Source: an uncultured Collinsella sp. (GTDB lineage: Bacteria > Actinomycetota > Coriobacteriia > Coriobacteriales > Coriobacteriaceae). Taken from it: a stretch of 37,386 bases of DNA. The position numbers were made by a program, and so were the translations under genes. The notes beneath the pieces are model-generated. The model was not told where the DNA came from and did no database searches. It was given only the letters and a program-made list of their open reading frames with translations. The stretch spans positions 1 to 37,386 of the forward strand of contig CAKTUC010000007.1 of NCBI GenBank assembly GCA_934617135.1, in the 5' to 3' direction. Position 1 is the stretch's first letter. Every line of letters begins with the position of its first letter. Of this stretch, positions 9,469 to 18,828 are shown piece after piece.

Positions 9469-11781
9469 ATGAACTTTAGGACTCTTACCTCGGCAGAGGG
9501 CATCGGCTCCAGTCACCGTCTCGCCGAAACCTTTCTTTCGATAGTCCCGGCGGCCTTACTGGCGGCTGCCTTCTCTTGCTCGGTCGGCAATTGCTTTAGC
9601 GCGGCCTGTTTGGGAGTGCTGCTGGCGACAAGCGTCATTACGGCTGTCGCGCTGGGCGCCATGGGCGTTTTGCTCGCGACGGGGCAAACGTCCCGTACCG
9701 TAGCGATGGCCGTTGCGCCCGCGGCGCTCGTTTGCATGTTGATGCTCACGCCGGCGCGCGGGGGTTTCTATGCGTTCGCCAACGTGTTCATCGCCCACCT
9801 CAACTCAATCTTCGAGCTGTATCTACCGCTTGTTGGCGGCGCTGATCTGCTGTGCGAATCGATGGTATTTTCCGCGCTGTTCGGTCTGTTTGCCGGCTCA
9901 TGCAGTTGGCTATTTGCAAGCCTGAGCGTTTCGTGGCCCTCGCTTTTAATCGTCGTTATCTGCGGTTGCGAGTCCATGGTGCTGCAGCTTGGTGATTCCG
10001 GCACGGCAATGGCGCTGGGCGTTGCGGGCTGGCTGGTTCAGTGCCGCGCGTACGAGCTGCAGGGTTCTACCGTTCGGCTGTCCCAGGTTGTTGTCGGACT
10101 CGGTGGCCTTTGCGCCGCCTGCGGTGTTCTTTTTTCGATGACGTCTGCTTTTGTGCAGCCGATGCCTGCGTTGTCCGCCATGTCCTCAACGGCGGTCAGC
10201 GCTATCGACAAGTTCCGGTTTGGTAGCGATACGTTGCCCGAGGGCGACCTTTCCCAAGCGTCGGATATGAACGAGGGCACGGCAACCACGCTGTCGTTGA
10301 CAACAGACAGGGCACTTGGCGACGACCTGCTCCTGAAGGGCTTTGTGGGCAGTACGTTCGATGGCACCTCTTGGCATCGCGGGGATTGGGTGTCCTATGA
10401 GGGCGAATGGTCTGGTGTGCGCGAATGGATGCGGAAGAATGGCCTGACGGTCGCCGAGCAGCGTGCGGCATTTGATACCACGGCAGAGCGCGAGGGCAAA
10501 GATGCCGTCGAGACGGCAAAGATCTCGGTCAACGCTTCGGGTGCCAACCGTCGATACGCCTATGCGCCTTATACGCTGCGTTCGCTAAGCGGTGTCGATG
10601 CAATGCTTACCGGCTCTACGATTACGTGCTCCGGCTTGATGCCTTCGAAGACATATGCGGTAATCGTGGACGATGTGCCCGCGGCGAGCGCCATTACCGA
10701 TTCGACGTGGCTGGCATCGTCGAAGAGCGCTTACGCAAAGAGCGAGCGGGTGTATGCCTCGTTTGTTCGCGAGCACTATCTGGATATAGACGATGACGAG
10801 CGCGGTGCAGTCGAGGAGTACCTGTTCGCAAGCGATAGTTGGGACGCGAACGCGAACGTATCGGAGGCGGCGGTTATCAGCCGTGTGCGCACCATGCTTT
10901 CTGCGCTTGCAAGTGATACGGATAATCCGCCGACATATGCCGAAACCGGGACGTTCACCAAGTGGTTTTTGGGTACGGCCCACGAGGGCAATTCGGCCTA
11001 TTTTGCCACGGTGGCAACGCTTGCGTTTAGGTCGCAGGGGATTCCGGCGCGCTATGTCGAGGGGTATCGGGCTTCGGACGAACGGATCGCCCGTGCGCAT
11101 CATTCCGGCGGCGCACTTAACTTGACGGCTGCTGACGCCCATGCCTGGACCGAGGTGTATCTGGATGGTCAGGGCTGGACTCCCGTCGAGGTCACGCCTG
11201 GATATTACAGCCAGCCGCTCGATGCTGACAAGATTGTTGACGTGGGCGAAGCGTGGAGTAACGGTACCGACGATTCGACGCTCGATGTGGGCGCGGTTGC
11301 CGGCAAGGCCGAGAAAAAGCGCGATAAGGCTACGGTCAACGAGCACAAGGCACCTGTCATGGCAAGGGAAGGGGCCGCCGCGCTTGTCCTTGTCGCCTTG
11401 GTGTCGCTTGCCCTGCTTGGCCGCATGCTTGTGGTGCGTCATCGACGCGCGCGGGATCTTTCGAATGACGATCAGGACATTTGCATCCCGGCGCTCTATA
11501 GCTACTTGGTGCTGGTGATGGAGCAGAGTGGAGTTGCGGCTTTTGACGAGACCAAGCCACTCGAATGTCTTGATTCCTTTGCCGAAGCATTCCCCGCGGT
11601 CGATCCTTGGGAGTACCGTCGAGTCATTAGGCTCTACCAGGCCTATGTCTTTGGCGGGCACGCGCTTAAACCCAACGAGCTGCGTACCCTTCGTCGCTTT
11701 GCCGAGCGTCTGCATCAGAACATGCCGGCGCCAAAGAACTTTATTGAACGCTTCCGCCGCTGCGTGCTGCATGCGTTGTAG
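9469..11781 (+). CDS. Membrane transglutaminase-like protein (TgpA type) with substituted catalytic residues
   Basis: A 770-residue protein with about six N-terminal membrane helices (residues 20-190), a large outside domain, a single helix near 630-652 and a cytoplasmic tail of about 115 residues. The transglutaminase-like core is at about 490-580: NSAYFATVATLAFRSQGIP, ARYVEGY, then DAHAWTEVYLDGQGW. In the family the first motif is GxCxxFA; here the cysteine position is serine (S509). The histidine is kept (H558), and the aspartate of the WxxVDxT motif is glutamate (E574). It is therefore probably not a normal cysteine transglutaminase or protease. ATG at 9469 follows GGAGG. The open frame extends back to 9373, but that overlaps the DUF58 gene. 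It lies between the DUF58 and LRR surface protein genes. Confidence 0.88.
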   Translation: MNFRTLTSAEGIGSSHRLAETFLSIVPAALLAAAFSCSVGNCFSAACLGVLLATSVITAVALGAMGVLLATGQTSRTVAMAVAPAALVCMLMLTPARGGFYAFANVFIAHLNSIFELYLPLVGGADLLCESMVFSALFGLFAGSCSWLFASLSVSWPSLLIVVICGCESMVLQLGDSGTAMALGVAGWLVQCRAYELQGSTVRLSQVVVGLGGLCAACGVLFSMTSAFVQPMPALSAMSSTAVSAIDKFRFGSDTLPEGDLSQASDMNEGTATTLSLTTDRALGDDLLLKGFVGSTFDGTSWHRGDWVSYEGEWSGVREWMRKNGLTVAEQRAAFDTTAEREGKDAVETAKISVNASGANRRYAYAPYTLRSLSGVDAMLTGSTITCSGLMPSKTYAVIVDDVPAASAITDSTWLASSKSAYAKSERVYASFVREHYLDIDDDERGAVEEYLFASDSWDANANVSEAAVISRVRTMLSALASDTDNPPTYAETGTFTKWFLGTAHEGNSAYFATVATLAFRSQGIPARYVEGYRASDERIARAHHSGGALNLTAADAHAWTEVYLDGQGWTPVEVTPGYYSQPLDADKIVDVGEAWSNGTDDSTLDVGAVAGKAEKKRDKATVNEHKAPVMAREGAAALVLVALVSLALLGRMLVVRHRRARDLSNDDQDICIPALYSYLVLVMEQSGVAAFDETKPLECLDSFAEAFPAVDPWEYRRVIRLYQAYVFGGHALKPNELRTLRRFAERLHQNMPAPKNFIERFRRCVLHAL

Positions 11782-11795
11782 GGGAGTGGAGTAAC

Positions 11796-14700
11796 GTGAT
11801 ATCTAAGAAGCCTCAACATATGGCCTCGCGCAAAAGCGCTGCCGCCGCACGACTGAAAAAGCCCCAGGGCGAGCGCTCGCAGGGTGCTGGCGAGCGCGTT
11901 GTCGATCAACTTGCGCACCGCGTTGCGCTGCCCTCCGCCTCGCGCATGGTAGCCGTGGCGGCTTCGGTGGCGGCAGTCGGTGCATTTGGCGTTGGTGCGT
12001 TTGAGCTGGCACAAAATGGCCTGAACTTTGACCCCTCGTCGTATATTGCGACTTACGCTCATGGTGATGCCGCGTCCGACGAGGCCTATCGAATCAGTTC
12101 GACTTCGACCGACGCCGAGGCGAATCGGCACGACGACCAGAGCGATCGTGAAGATACGAGTGCCCGCGAACAGGAGGCCTCGCTTGCCGATGTGCCGACG
12201 CAGGCCAATTTGACGAGCCAAAGCGGAACGACTGCCTATAACGTTACGGGCAATGCCGATGGCTCCGGCGTAACGGTTGCAGGAGGCGCGGGCGGCAATG
12301 GAACGGGTGGCGGTGCCTCTGCGGGTGGCGTTCTTGGTCCCGTGATCAACGCTGGTGGCGGCGCGGGCGGCAACGGCGGTAGTGGAGGCGGTTCCGGCGC
12401 CGGTGGCGGCTCTGGTGCGGGCGGCTCGACCAACTCGACGGCGAATTCCTATAAATATCTGCTGCAGGACCCCACGCCCCAAAAGGGCGCACCCATGGGT
12501 GACACGACGTTTTTTACGCAGTTTACCGGCAACGCCGGCGTGGTCGATGCTGGCAAGGTGGAAATCGCACCCATTACGGATGCAATCTACGACGGCCAAA
12601 TGCTCGATGCCTGGACGCTGTTTTGCGCTATGGACGTTCATTGGAGCGATGACATCGGTCTCTATTACCTTGCCTGTACCAAGGATGAATTCGCCGCGTT
12701 CCCGTACTTCCGCATCAACTCATGGACCAATACTGCCGGGGAGCAGAATCCGGCGCTTTGCTCAAGCCAGCCGCTAACGGTGAGCGTCTCGCTGCGCCTA
12801 TCACAAGATGCAGCGTGGACGACCCGTACCGTTACCATCCAACCGGCGCAGTCGTGCCTGTTTGTGGTCGGTCAGCCCGATCCGGACGGGCAACGCAGCG
12901 TGCTTTGGAATACGTTGAGCGCCAAGGCGAACTTGCTCGGTGTTAACGCGCAAGAGGCGTTTATGAAGCAGGCGGGTCATGTCGATTCGGACGGGTATCT
13001 CAATGCTCTGTTGCTGGGCTGGTGCGAGAATGAGACGCCCGCCCCGTATTTCTATACGCTAACGCCCGGTCGCCATGTAGTGGTCCCCGGCGATGTCGTG
13101 TCGATTGACCCCGCCTACAAGGTGCGCTTTCAGGGCTATGCTCTCGACGATGACTATCGCTTTGACGATGACCCGACCAGTCTCAATAGCTCGCGCCTGC
13201 AGACGCTCGTAGATGTCGATGAGGCGGCGGTGTCGGTTGACGGCGGTGTCGAGACCCTGTGCGTCCCGCAAGGTGTACAGGCAGTCGATGCCTATACCGA
13301 TAGCCGTCAACGCGAGGGCTTTACTTGGCAGATCAACAATCTGGAACTACCGTCCTCGGTGTACTACGTCAACGTCGATGCGGGTTTTCAGGTGCTCGAC
13401 GCCTACCGCGTGGCATCGGACAATCCCGTCTACGCCGCCACGGACGATGGTATTTTGACCTCCCATGACGGCAAAGAATACCTGGGCATTCCGTACAATA
13501 CGCGCGAGCTCGATGTTCCCGCTGACATTACCAACGTCGTCGTGCCCAATCACAACAAGCTCGATCACATCGTTTTGCATGCGTCTAAAAAGGGCAAGCT
13601 ACCCCAGATTGACGTGAGCGGTCTGCGGGATTGCGCGCTCGTCGTCGATGACTCCCTGCTGCTCGATTTTATTGTCGAACATGCGGAAGAGTTGGAGAAT
13701 GCCTACGGCGTCTATGTGTCGCCTGCGAGTAGCCCCGACGTACAGCTTATGTACTCTCAAGGTCTTGTGTACAGTCTGGATTCGGAGCTTGAAAGTGATT
13801 TGTGCTGCGTACTCGATACGGGTTCCAACATCGCGCTGGTGCAGATTTCCAACAACATCATGAAGGGTGCCTTTGCGGGCAACACCTCGATTGACACCCT
13901 GGTGCTCATGCCGTGGTTTGGTGACGAGGTGACGCTCGAGGACGGCTGCCTTGCGGGCGGCTCGGTGCAGACCATTGTGTGCGCTACGGACGAGCAGGTT
14001 GCCTATGTTGAGCAGCATAAGGCTGCTGCCGGCGCACCCAATGCGCGCGTTATTAAGATGAGCCTGTCGCAGGAGGGATACCTGTATTACGACAACGACG
14101 GCGAGATAATCCTGCTGTCTGCTGCCGGCGACGAAGGCGGCAATCTGCCTGCGACCTTTGACGGCACGTTGCATACGGACGACGGTAAACAGCTCGAGGT
14201 GAATACCATCGCACCGTACGCCTTCTCGGGCGATGCGGAGCTCATGTTTGTCAACCTGGGCGAGCATACGAGCGAGATCGGTCGCAACGCGTTTGAGAAC
14301 TGCCAGAACCTGCAAGGCGTGTTCTTTGGGACGTCCGATAGCATCGAGGTGGGGGCCGATGCCTTTAACGGCTGTACGGGCCTGGGCTTTGTGGCATCGC
14401 GTGCCAAAAGGGCTTCGTTTGCCACGACCGAGAATCCTAATCCGGCTGGCTGCACCTGGTATGCGCCCGATGGCGAGGTTCGGGGCTATGACAGCCGCTT
14501 TGTCGCCATCAGCGGTATTTACGATTTTGCTTGCGATGCGCAGGGCGACGATACCGTCCTTCTCTACGGCTACTACCGTGGCGACGAAGAGGGCAAGCCC
14601 AGCATTCTGCTCGGTGCACCCTCGGTACTCAATGGCACGATCGAATTGTTGCCGAGCACGCTGGAGATCTTTGGCGGCTATTCCTCGTCCGGCGCCAGGG

Positions 14701-16049
14701 ACCTGCCCGGCGCGTTTGAGGGAACCGGTGGCGTGTGGGATATCGATTGGTCTTCGGCGCCCCGCTTGGAGTACATCGATCGCTACGCCTTTAGGAATTC
14801 GGGCATTGCCGGCAATCTGAACATCGATCTTCCCAACAACGACATCTCTGTTGGCGTCTCGGCATTCGACGGCTGCACGAACTTAACGTCCGCGTCGCTC
14901 CATGCGGCAACCCTCGATATCAACGACCAGGCATTCACCAATTGCTTGAGGCTTACGAGTGCATCGTTCGTGGCGAACAGCAATGGCGACTACGATAGCG
15001 CCACGGGCCTGGGCTCTCAAAACTATTTGGCGTCCTCGGTGTTCGGCAGCGATGCTAACTTTACGAGCTTGACGGTCGGTGCTGGCATTGCGACGCTGGG
15101 CTATCCGTCACCGGGCGTAGGCTTCTTCTTTGACGGCGCGACTGACGCCGAGGAGGAGGCGAGCCGCATTCGCCTGTCGGTGCCGAGCGGCATGGAGCAG
15201 GACTACCTGAACGCGTGGACCTACGGCTTTATTGGCTATGACGACTACGACGCCTATTTCGAAGAAGTCTATTGGAATATGTTCATGGACTTCTATATGG
15301 GAGTGGGCCCAGAGCCGACGGTTGAGGCGGTCGAGGCAAAAATGGCCGAGAACCTTCTGGAGCCCGAGAATCGCTTGCGCACTATGATGGGGCTGCCGTT
15401 GGTTGAGGCGTCTACGGTTATCAAAACGGGCGGTGATGTGCCCGAGAACACTGAATGGAAGATCGAGGACAACGGCGACGGAACCGCCACACTGGTCTCG
15501 GCGCCGTCCGACATTGAGCAGGCTGAGTTGTCGAGTGTGTTGGCGGGACCAACCGTAATCGCTTCGAATGCCTTTTCGCGCTGCTCGAATCTTACCGAGA
15601 TCGTGCTGTGCGATAAGGTGGTCGGCATTCAGAGCGGCGCGTTTATGGGCTGTAGTGGTGTGACGGTGACGCTGCCTTCTGGTTGTCCGCTGCCGGAGTT
15701 GCTGGGCGGGATGGAGAACACGCCGTTCTCGTTTGGCAGTAACGTGACGCTCGATGTTGCCGAAGCCGACCGCGAGGCATTCCTCAAGGCATGGTCCCGT
15801 CAGATGGTTGGGGCTTTCGTGGACGACGATGAAGAGAACTACGTTTGGAGCAAGTGGTTCAGCAATGTCAACATGGACACATTTGAATCGCCGACCTTCG
15901 ACGTGCTCAATAAGGCCGTGAATGAGCCGATCATGGAGTGCGAGAATCGCCTGCGCGCGATGATGGGCATGGAGCCTATCGCCGATATCAACGAACTGTC
16001 CAATCCCATCGATATCAATAAATATCCCGAATGTTGGATTGCGGACTAG
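11796..16049 (+). CDS. Large leucine-rich-repeat (BspA-like) surface protein with N-terminal membrane anchor
   Basis: A 1417-residue protein. The order is: a basic cytoplasmic leader (1-50), one hydrophobic helix (about 51-70), an acidic disordered stretch, a Gly/Ala/Ser linker (about 163-214), a beta-rich middle, and scattered BspA-type LRR_5 units. Examples are EIGRNAFENCQNLQGVFF (near 820-840), NDQAFTNCLRLTSASF (near 1040) and SNAFSRCSNLTEIVLCDK (near 1255). Two similar modules of about 72 residues, each ending in ENRLRxMMG, lie at about 1133-1203 and 1320-1393. No LPxTG signal is present, so anchoring is by the N-terminal helix. The start is GTG at 11796 with GGAG five bases upstream; ATG 11820 lacks a ribosome site. 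It is the last gene of the MoxR run and the likely exported client. BspA-like proteins often act in adhesion; this one's ligand is unknown. Confidence 0.85.
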   Translation: MISKKPQHMASRKSAAAARLKKPQGERSQGAGERVVDQLAHRVALPSASRMVAVAASVAAVGAFGVGAFELAQNGLNFDPSSYIATYAHGDAASDEAYRISSTSTDAEANRHDDQSDREDTSAREQEASLADVPTQANLTSQSGTTAYNVTGNADGSGVTVAGGAGGNGTGGGASAGGVLGPVINAGGGAGGNGGSGGGSGAGGGSGAGGSTNSTANSYKYLLQDPTPQKGAPMGDTTFFTQFTGNAGVVDAGKVEIAPITDAIYDGQMLDAWTLFCAMDVHWSDDIGLYYLACTKDEFAAFPYFRINSWTNTAGEQNPALCSSQPLTVSVSLRLSQDAAWTTRTVTIQPAQSCLFVVGQPDPDGQRSVLWNTLSAKANLLGVNAQEAFMKQAGHVDSDGYLNALLLGWCENETPAPYFYTLTPGRHVVVPGDVVSIDPAYKVRFQGYALDDDYRFDDDPTSLNSSRLQTLVDVDEAAVSVDGGVETLCVPQGVQAVDAYTDSRQREGFTWQINNLELPSSVYYVNVDAGFQVLDAYRVASDNPVYAATDDGILTSHDGKEYLGIPYNTRELDVPADITNVVVPNHNKLDHIVLHASKKGKLPQIDVSGLRDCALVVDDSLLLDFIVEHAEELENAYGVYVSPASSPDVQLMYSQGLVYSLDSELESDLCCVLDTGSNIALVQISNNIMKGAFAGNTSIDTLVLMPWFGDEVTLEDGCLAGGSVQTIVCATDEQVAYVEQHKAAAGAPNARVIKMSLSQEGYLYYDNDGEIILLSAAGDEGGNLPATFDGTLHTDDGKQLEVNTIAPYAFSGDAELMFVNLGEHTSEIGRNAFENCQNLQGVFFGTSDSIEVGADAFNGCTGLGFVASRAKRASFATTENPNPAGCTWYAPDGEVRGYDSRFVAISGIYDFACDAQGDDTVLLYGYYRGDEEGKPSILLGAPSVLNGTIELLPSTLEIFGGYSSSGARDLPGAFEGTGGVWDIDWSSAPRLEYIDRYAFRNSGIAGNLNIDLPNNDISVGVSAFDGCTNLTSASLHAATLDINDQAFTNCLRLTSASFVANSNGDYDSATGLGSQNYLASSVFGSDANFTSLTVGAGIATLGYPSPGVGFFFDGATDAEEEASRIRLSVPSGMEQDYLNAWTYGFIGYDDYDAYFEEVYWNMFMDFYMGVGPEPTVEAVEAKMAENLLEPENRLRTMMGLPLVEASTVIKTGGDVPENTEWKIEDNGDGTATLVSAPSDIEQAELSSVLAGPTVIASNAFSRCSNLTEIVLCDKVVGIQSGAFMGCSGVTVTLPSGCPLPELLGGMENTPFSFGSNVTLDVAEADREAFLKAWSRQMVGAFVDDDEENYVWSKWFSNVNMDTFESPTFDVLNKAVNEPIMECENRLRAMMGMEPIADINELSNPIDINKYPECWIAD

Positions 16050-16054
16050 GCAGA

Positions 16055-16783
16055 TTACGAGCTTAGGCAGCCCCAGGTAATGGGGCTGCTGCCGTTTTGC
16101 TCGAGCAGATGGTTAGTGGCCGAGAAGGGGCGCGACCCCATAAAAGCGGGGAGCTCCGCCGTGGCCCGGTTGGCCGAAAGCGGCGAGGGGTGCGTGGATG
16201 CCAGGCAGAACTTGCCGGTCGCCTCGCCTGCGCCAGTTGGGGCGAGCTTGCCCTCGACCATCTGCTGGGCAAAACGTCCCCATGCCAAAAAGACCACGGG
16301 CTGCGGCAGTAGGCAGCAGCGCTCGATGACGTAGTCGGTCAGGACGCTCCAGCCCAGCTTGGCGTGTGAGTTGGCGGCGTGCTCGCGTACGGTGAGCGTG
16401 GTGTTAAGGAGCAGGACGCCCTGCTGCGCCCATGGCGTTAGGTCGCCCGTGGCGGGAATGGGGCAGCCCAGGTCCGCATTGAGTTCCTTATAGATGTTGC
16501 GCAGACTCGGCGGCAGCTTGGTTTGTGTCGCGGGAACCGAGAACGATAGTCCCATGGCCTGGTTGGGTCCGTGATACGGGTCCTGACCCAAGATGACAAC
16601 CTTGACCTGATCGGCCGGCGTGTAGGCGAGCGCGTTGAGGATGTCGTCCTGCGCCGGGTAGATCGTCTGCTCGGCACGCAAAAGGGCGATGCGCTCGAGC
16701 AGCTGGTTCGTGGTGTCACATACCGGCTGCGGCGCATCGCCCAACCAAGTTGCTATGTTGCGGTCGCGAGTTGCGGTGTCCAT
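16055..16783 (-). CDS. ung: Uracil-DNA glycosylase, family 1
   Basis: Base-excision repair enzyme of 242 residues that removes uracil from DNA. The catalytic water-activating motif GQDPYHGP, then AMGLSFSV, GVLLLNTTLTVREHAANSH, the AWGRFAQ strand and the DNA-intercalating HPSPLSANR loop are all present, as is the late family motif LEQNGSSPITW. ATG at 16781-16783 with AAGGAG upstream is preferred over the 11-codon longer frame from 16816, which lacks a ribosome site. It is convergent with the LRR gene, with only five bases between the stops. The hairpin GCAGCCCC (16067-16074)/GGGGCTGC (16082-16089) inside its 3' end may help stop transcription of the LRR gene. Confidence 0.96.
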   Translation of the reverse strand: MDTATRDRNIATWLGDAPQPVCDTTNQLLERIALLRAEQTIYPAQDDILNALAYTPADQVKVVILGQDPYHGPNQAMGLSFSVPATQTKLPPSLRNIYKELNADLGCPIPATGDLTPWAQQGVLLLNTTLTVREHAANSHAKLGWSVLTDYVIERCCLLPQPVVFLAWGRFAQQMVEGKLAPTGAGEATGKFCLASTHPSPLSANRATAELPAFMGSRPFSATNHLLEQNGSSPITWGCLSS

Positions 16784-16873
16784 GGGGCTCCTTTGTGGCA
16801 GATGCTTTGCTGGCATCTATTGTAAGGGCGCCTTGTGGAGCTTGATCCATGGCATGAATAAAAAGCGCGTGTC

Positions 16874-17776
16874 CTAGGAGACGTGCTCGGGCGCTCCAGC
16901 CATACGGGCGTTGCTGCGGGCGTGGAGGCGCGGAAACTCGACCGTTGCCACCATGACGCCGGTGAGGATGAGGGCGGCGCCAAAGAAGGCGATGGGGCTC
17001 AGGACCTCGCCAACCAGGAAGAACGAGAAGACGGCGGAGCAGACGGGTTCCAGCGAGAAGGCGAAGCCCGTGGTCTCGGCGGGAACATGGGGCTGCACGA
17101 GCGTCTGCGTGATGAAGCCGTAGGCCGAGCAGATGAGTGCGAGGGCGACGACGACAACAACCTCGCTCGGGGTGCTGGGAAGCGTGAAGCCGCCAAAGGT
17201 GCACGCGGCGATACCCGAGAATAAGCCGCCGAAGCCCAGCTGCCAAACGCCCAGAGCCAGCGGGTCGACTTCTTCGACAAAGCGCTTGGCTACGATAATG
17301 TGGCTGGCATAGATAAAGGCCGAGAGCAACATGATAATCGCGCCGGGATTCAGGCTGGTAAAGTCGGCACCCGAGAGCAGCAGCATACCGCAGGTGACGA
17401 TGGCGGTGCCGACGAGCACCTTGCGCTCGGGGGCACGACGCAGCAGGGCCGCGTTGGCAAACGGCACGATTACGACCGTCAGGCTCTGCAAAAAGCCGGC
17501 GGTAGAGGCAGACGTAAGGCTGGAGCCCAAACACATACAGGTGAGCTCGGTTGCCATGATGGCGCCGATAATGGCGGCGCGGACCATTACGTCACGGTTG
17601 ATACGGAACGCGCGCTTATGGAAGAGCAGCAGGCAGGCCGCGAAGGCGATGAGGCAGCGCAACGCGACGATACTCGTGGCGTTCATGCTGTCCATGCCGA
17701 TCTTCATGAGGGGATACGAAAAGCCCCATGCGACGGGAACGGAAAATGAGAGCGCGATTGCTTTTTTGCGATCCAT
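16874..17776 (-). CDS. EamA/DMT superfamily transporter
   Basis: A 300-residue permease of the drug/metabolite transporter superfamily, made of two EamA repeats of five helices each. It starts MDRKKAIALSFSVPVAWG and contains the repeat-specific motifs PVAWGFSYPLMK (repeat 1) and YASHIIVAKRF (repeat 2). The second-half glutamate before the penultimate helix (SLEPVCSAVFSFFLVGE) is typical of EamA exporters. ATG has AAAGGAG upstream. It is divergent from the LysR gene at 17935 and likely its target. Substrate is not predictable; members export amino acids, metabolites or drugs. Confidence 0.9.
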   Translation of the reverse strand: MDRKKAIALSFSVPVAWGFSYPLMKIGMDSMNATSIVALRCLIAFAACLLLFHKRAFRINRDVMVRAAIIGAIMATELTCMCLGSSLTSASTAGFLQSLTVVIVPFANAALLRRAPERKVLVGTAIVTCGMLLLSGADFTSLNPGAIIMLLSAFIYASHIIVAKRFVEEVDPLALGVWQLGFGGLFSGIAACTFGGFTLPSTPSEVVVVVALALICSAYGFITQTLVQPHVPAETTGFAFSLEPVCSAVFSFFLVGEVLSPIAFFGAALILTGVMVATVEFPRLHARSNARMAGAPEHVS

Positions 17777-17934
17777 GGGACTCCTTTTGTTACAGAACGG
17801 TTTCGCAAAGAGGATTCTGCTCCCAGATATGGGTGTAGTAAAGCGAATGTATCTTCAGTATGATTAAGCAAAGCTAAAGTAGGCGCGAAAAGCGCTGGTA
17901 AACCGTTTTACGACTGCGTCGATGTGGAGGCAAG
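17777..17934. promoter_or_regulatory. Divergent promoter region between the DMT transporter and LysR genes
   Basis: This 158-base gap must hold promoters for both genes and the LysR binding site. It is AT-richer than its surroundings, and GCGCGAAAAGCGC (17882-17894) is a small dyad 41 bases before the LysR start. I cannot single out one T-N11-A box with confidence. Confidence 0.4.
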
Positions 17935-18801
17935 ATGGCATCGCGGTATCAGATTGTTTGTATGGTGGTCGATCGCGGCAGCCTCAAGGGCGCGGCCGAT
18001 GAGCTGGGCTATACGCAAAGTGCGGTGAGCCAGGCCGTCAAGGCGCTCGAGCGTGAACTGGGCACCACGCTTATCGAGCGCGGTAAACAGGGTGTTTCGC
18101 TTACGCGCGATGGCAAACAGTACCTGCCGTATCTGCGTCAAATTGTAACGGCCGAGGCCGAGCTCGAGGGCAAGCGCCAAGAGCTGCTGGGCCTGTCCTC
18201 GACTGACATTCGCATTGCGACGTTTACCAACGTGAGCCGTACCGTGTTGCCGCGTGTGATCCGCGACTTTGGGGCCCTGCATCCGGGTGTGCACTTTACC
18301 CTTAAACAGGGCGATTACACGCGCAACGCCCAGTGGGTGCACGATGGCGTGGTTGACTTTTGCTTTACGGCACGTGGATTTACCGCCGGGCTCGAGAAGC
18401 GCGTGGTCTATCACGACGAGTTGGTGGCGCTGTTGCCGGCCGCGCATTCGCTGACGGCAAAGGAAAAGGTCACGCTTGCCGATTTGGCGTCCGAGCCGTT
18501 TGTGCTGCTGGATGAGGGTGAGCAGAGCCTGGTGCTCGACGCATTTGCCGCGCACGGGCTGTCGCCGCATGTGACGAGCGAGGTCACCGACGACTACACC
18601 ATTATGGCGATGGTGGAGGAGGGGTTAGGCGTGAGCATGCTGTATCGCCGTACTGTTGAGGGCATGCAGGCCGATATTCGCGTGCGTCCCATCGTGCATG
18701 CCCCCTCGCGCGACGTTGTGGCGGCCTGGCGCAGCTGGGACACCATGCCTATCGCCACGAGGCGCTTTATCGACTATATGAGCTCGCATATTGTCAATTA
18801 A
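17935..18801 (+). CDS. LysR-family transcriptional regulator
   Basis: A 288-residue regulator. The N-terminal winged helix-turn-helix is standard: DRGSLKGAADELGYTQSAVS, then QAVKALERELGTTLIERGKQ and LTRDGKQYLPYL. Residues about 90-288 form the periplasmic-binding-protein-like co-inducer domain, with IRIATFTNVSRTVLPRVI and the late EEGLGVSMLYR. It is read away from the DMT transporter gene, the usual layout for a LysR protein and its target. The inducer is unknown. ATG at 17935 follows GGAGG. Confidence 0.93.
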   Translation: MASRYQIVCMVVDRGSLKGAADELGYTQSAVSQAVKALERELGTTLIERGKQGVSLTRDGKQYLPYLRQIVTAEAELEGKRQELLGLSSTDIRIATFTNVSRTVLPRVIRDFGALHPGVHFTLKQGDYTRNAQWVHDGVVDFCFTARGFTAGLEKRVVYHDELVALLPAAHSLTAKEKVTLADLASEPFVLLDEGEQSLVLDAFAAHGLSPHVTSEVTDDYTIMAMVEEGLGVSMLYRRTVEGMQADIRVRPIVHAPSRDVVAAWRSWDTMPIATRRFIDYMSSHIVN

Positions 18802-18828
18802 TGACTGACGTGACGTTGGGCGCGGTGT

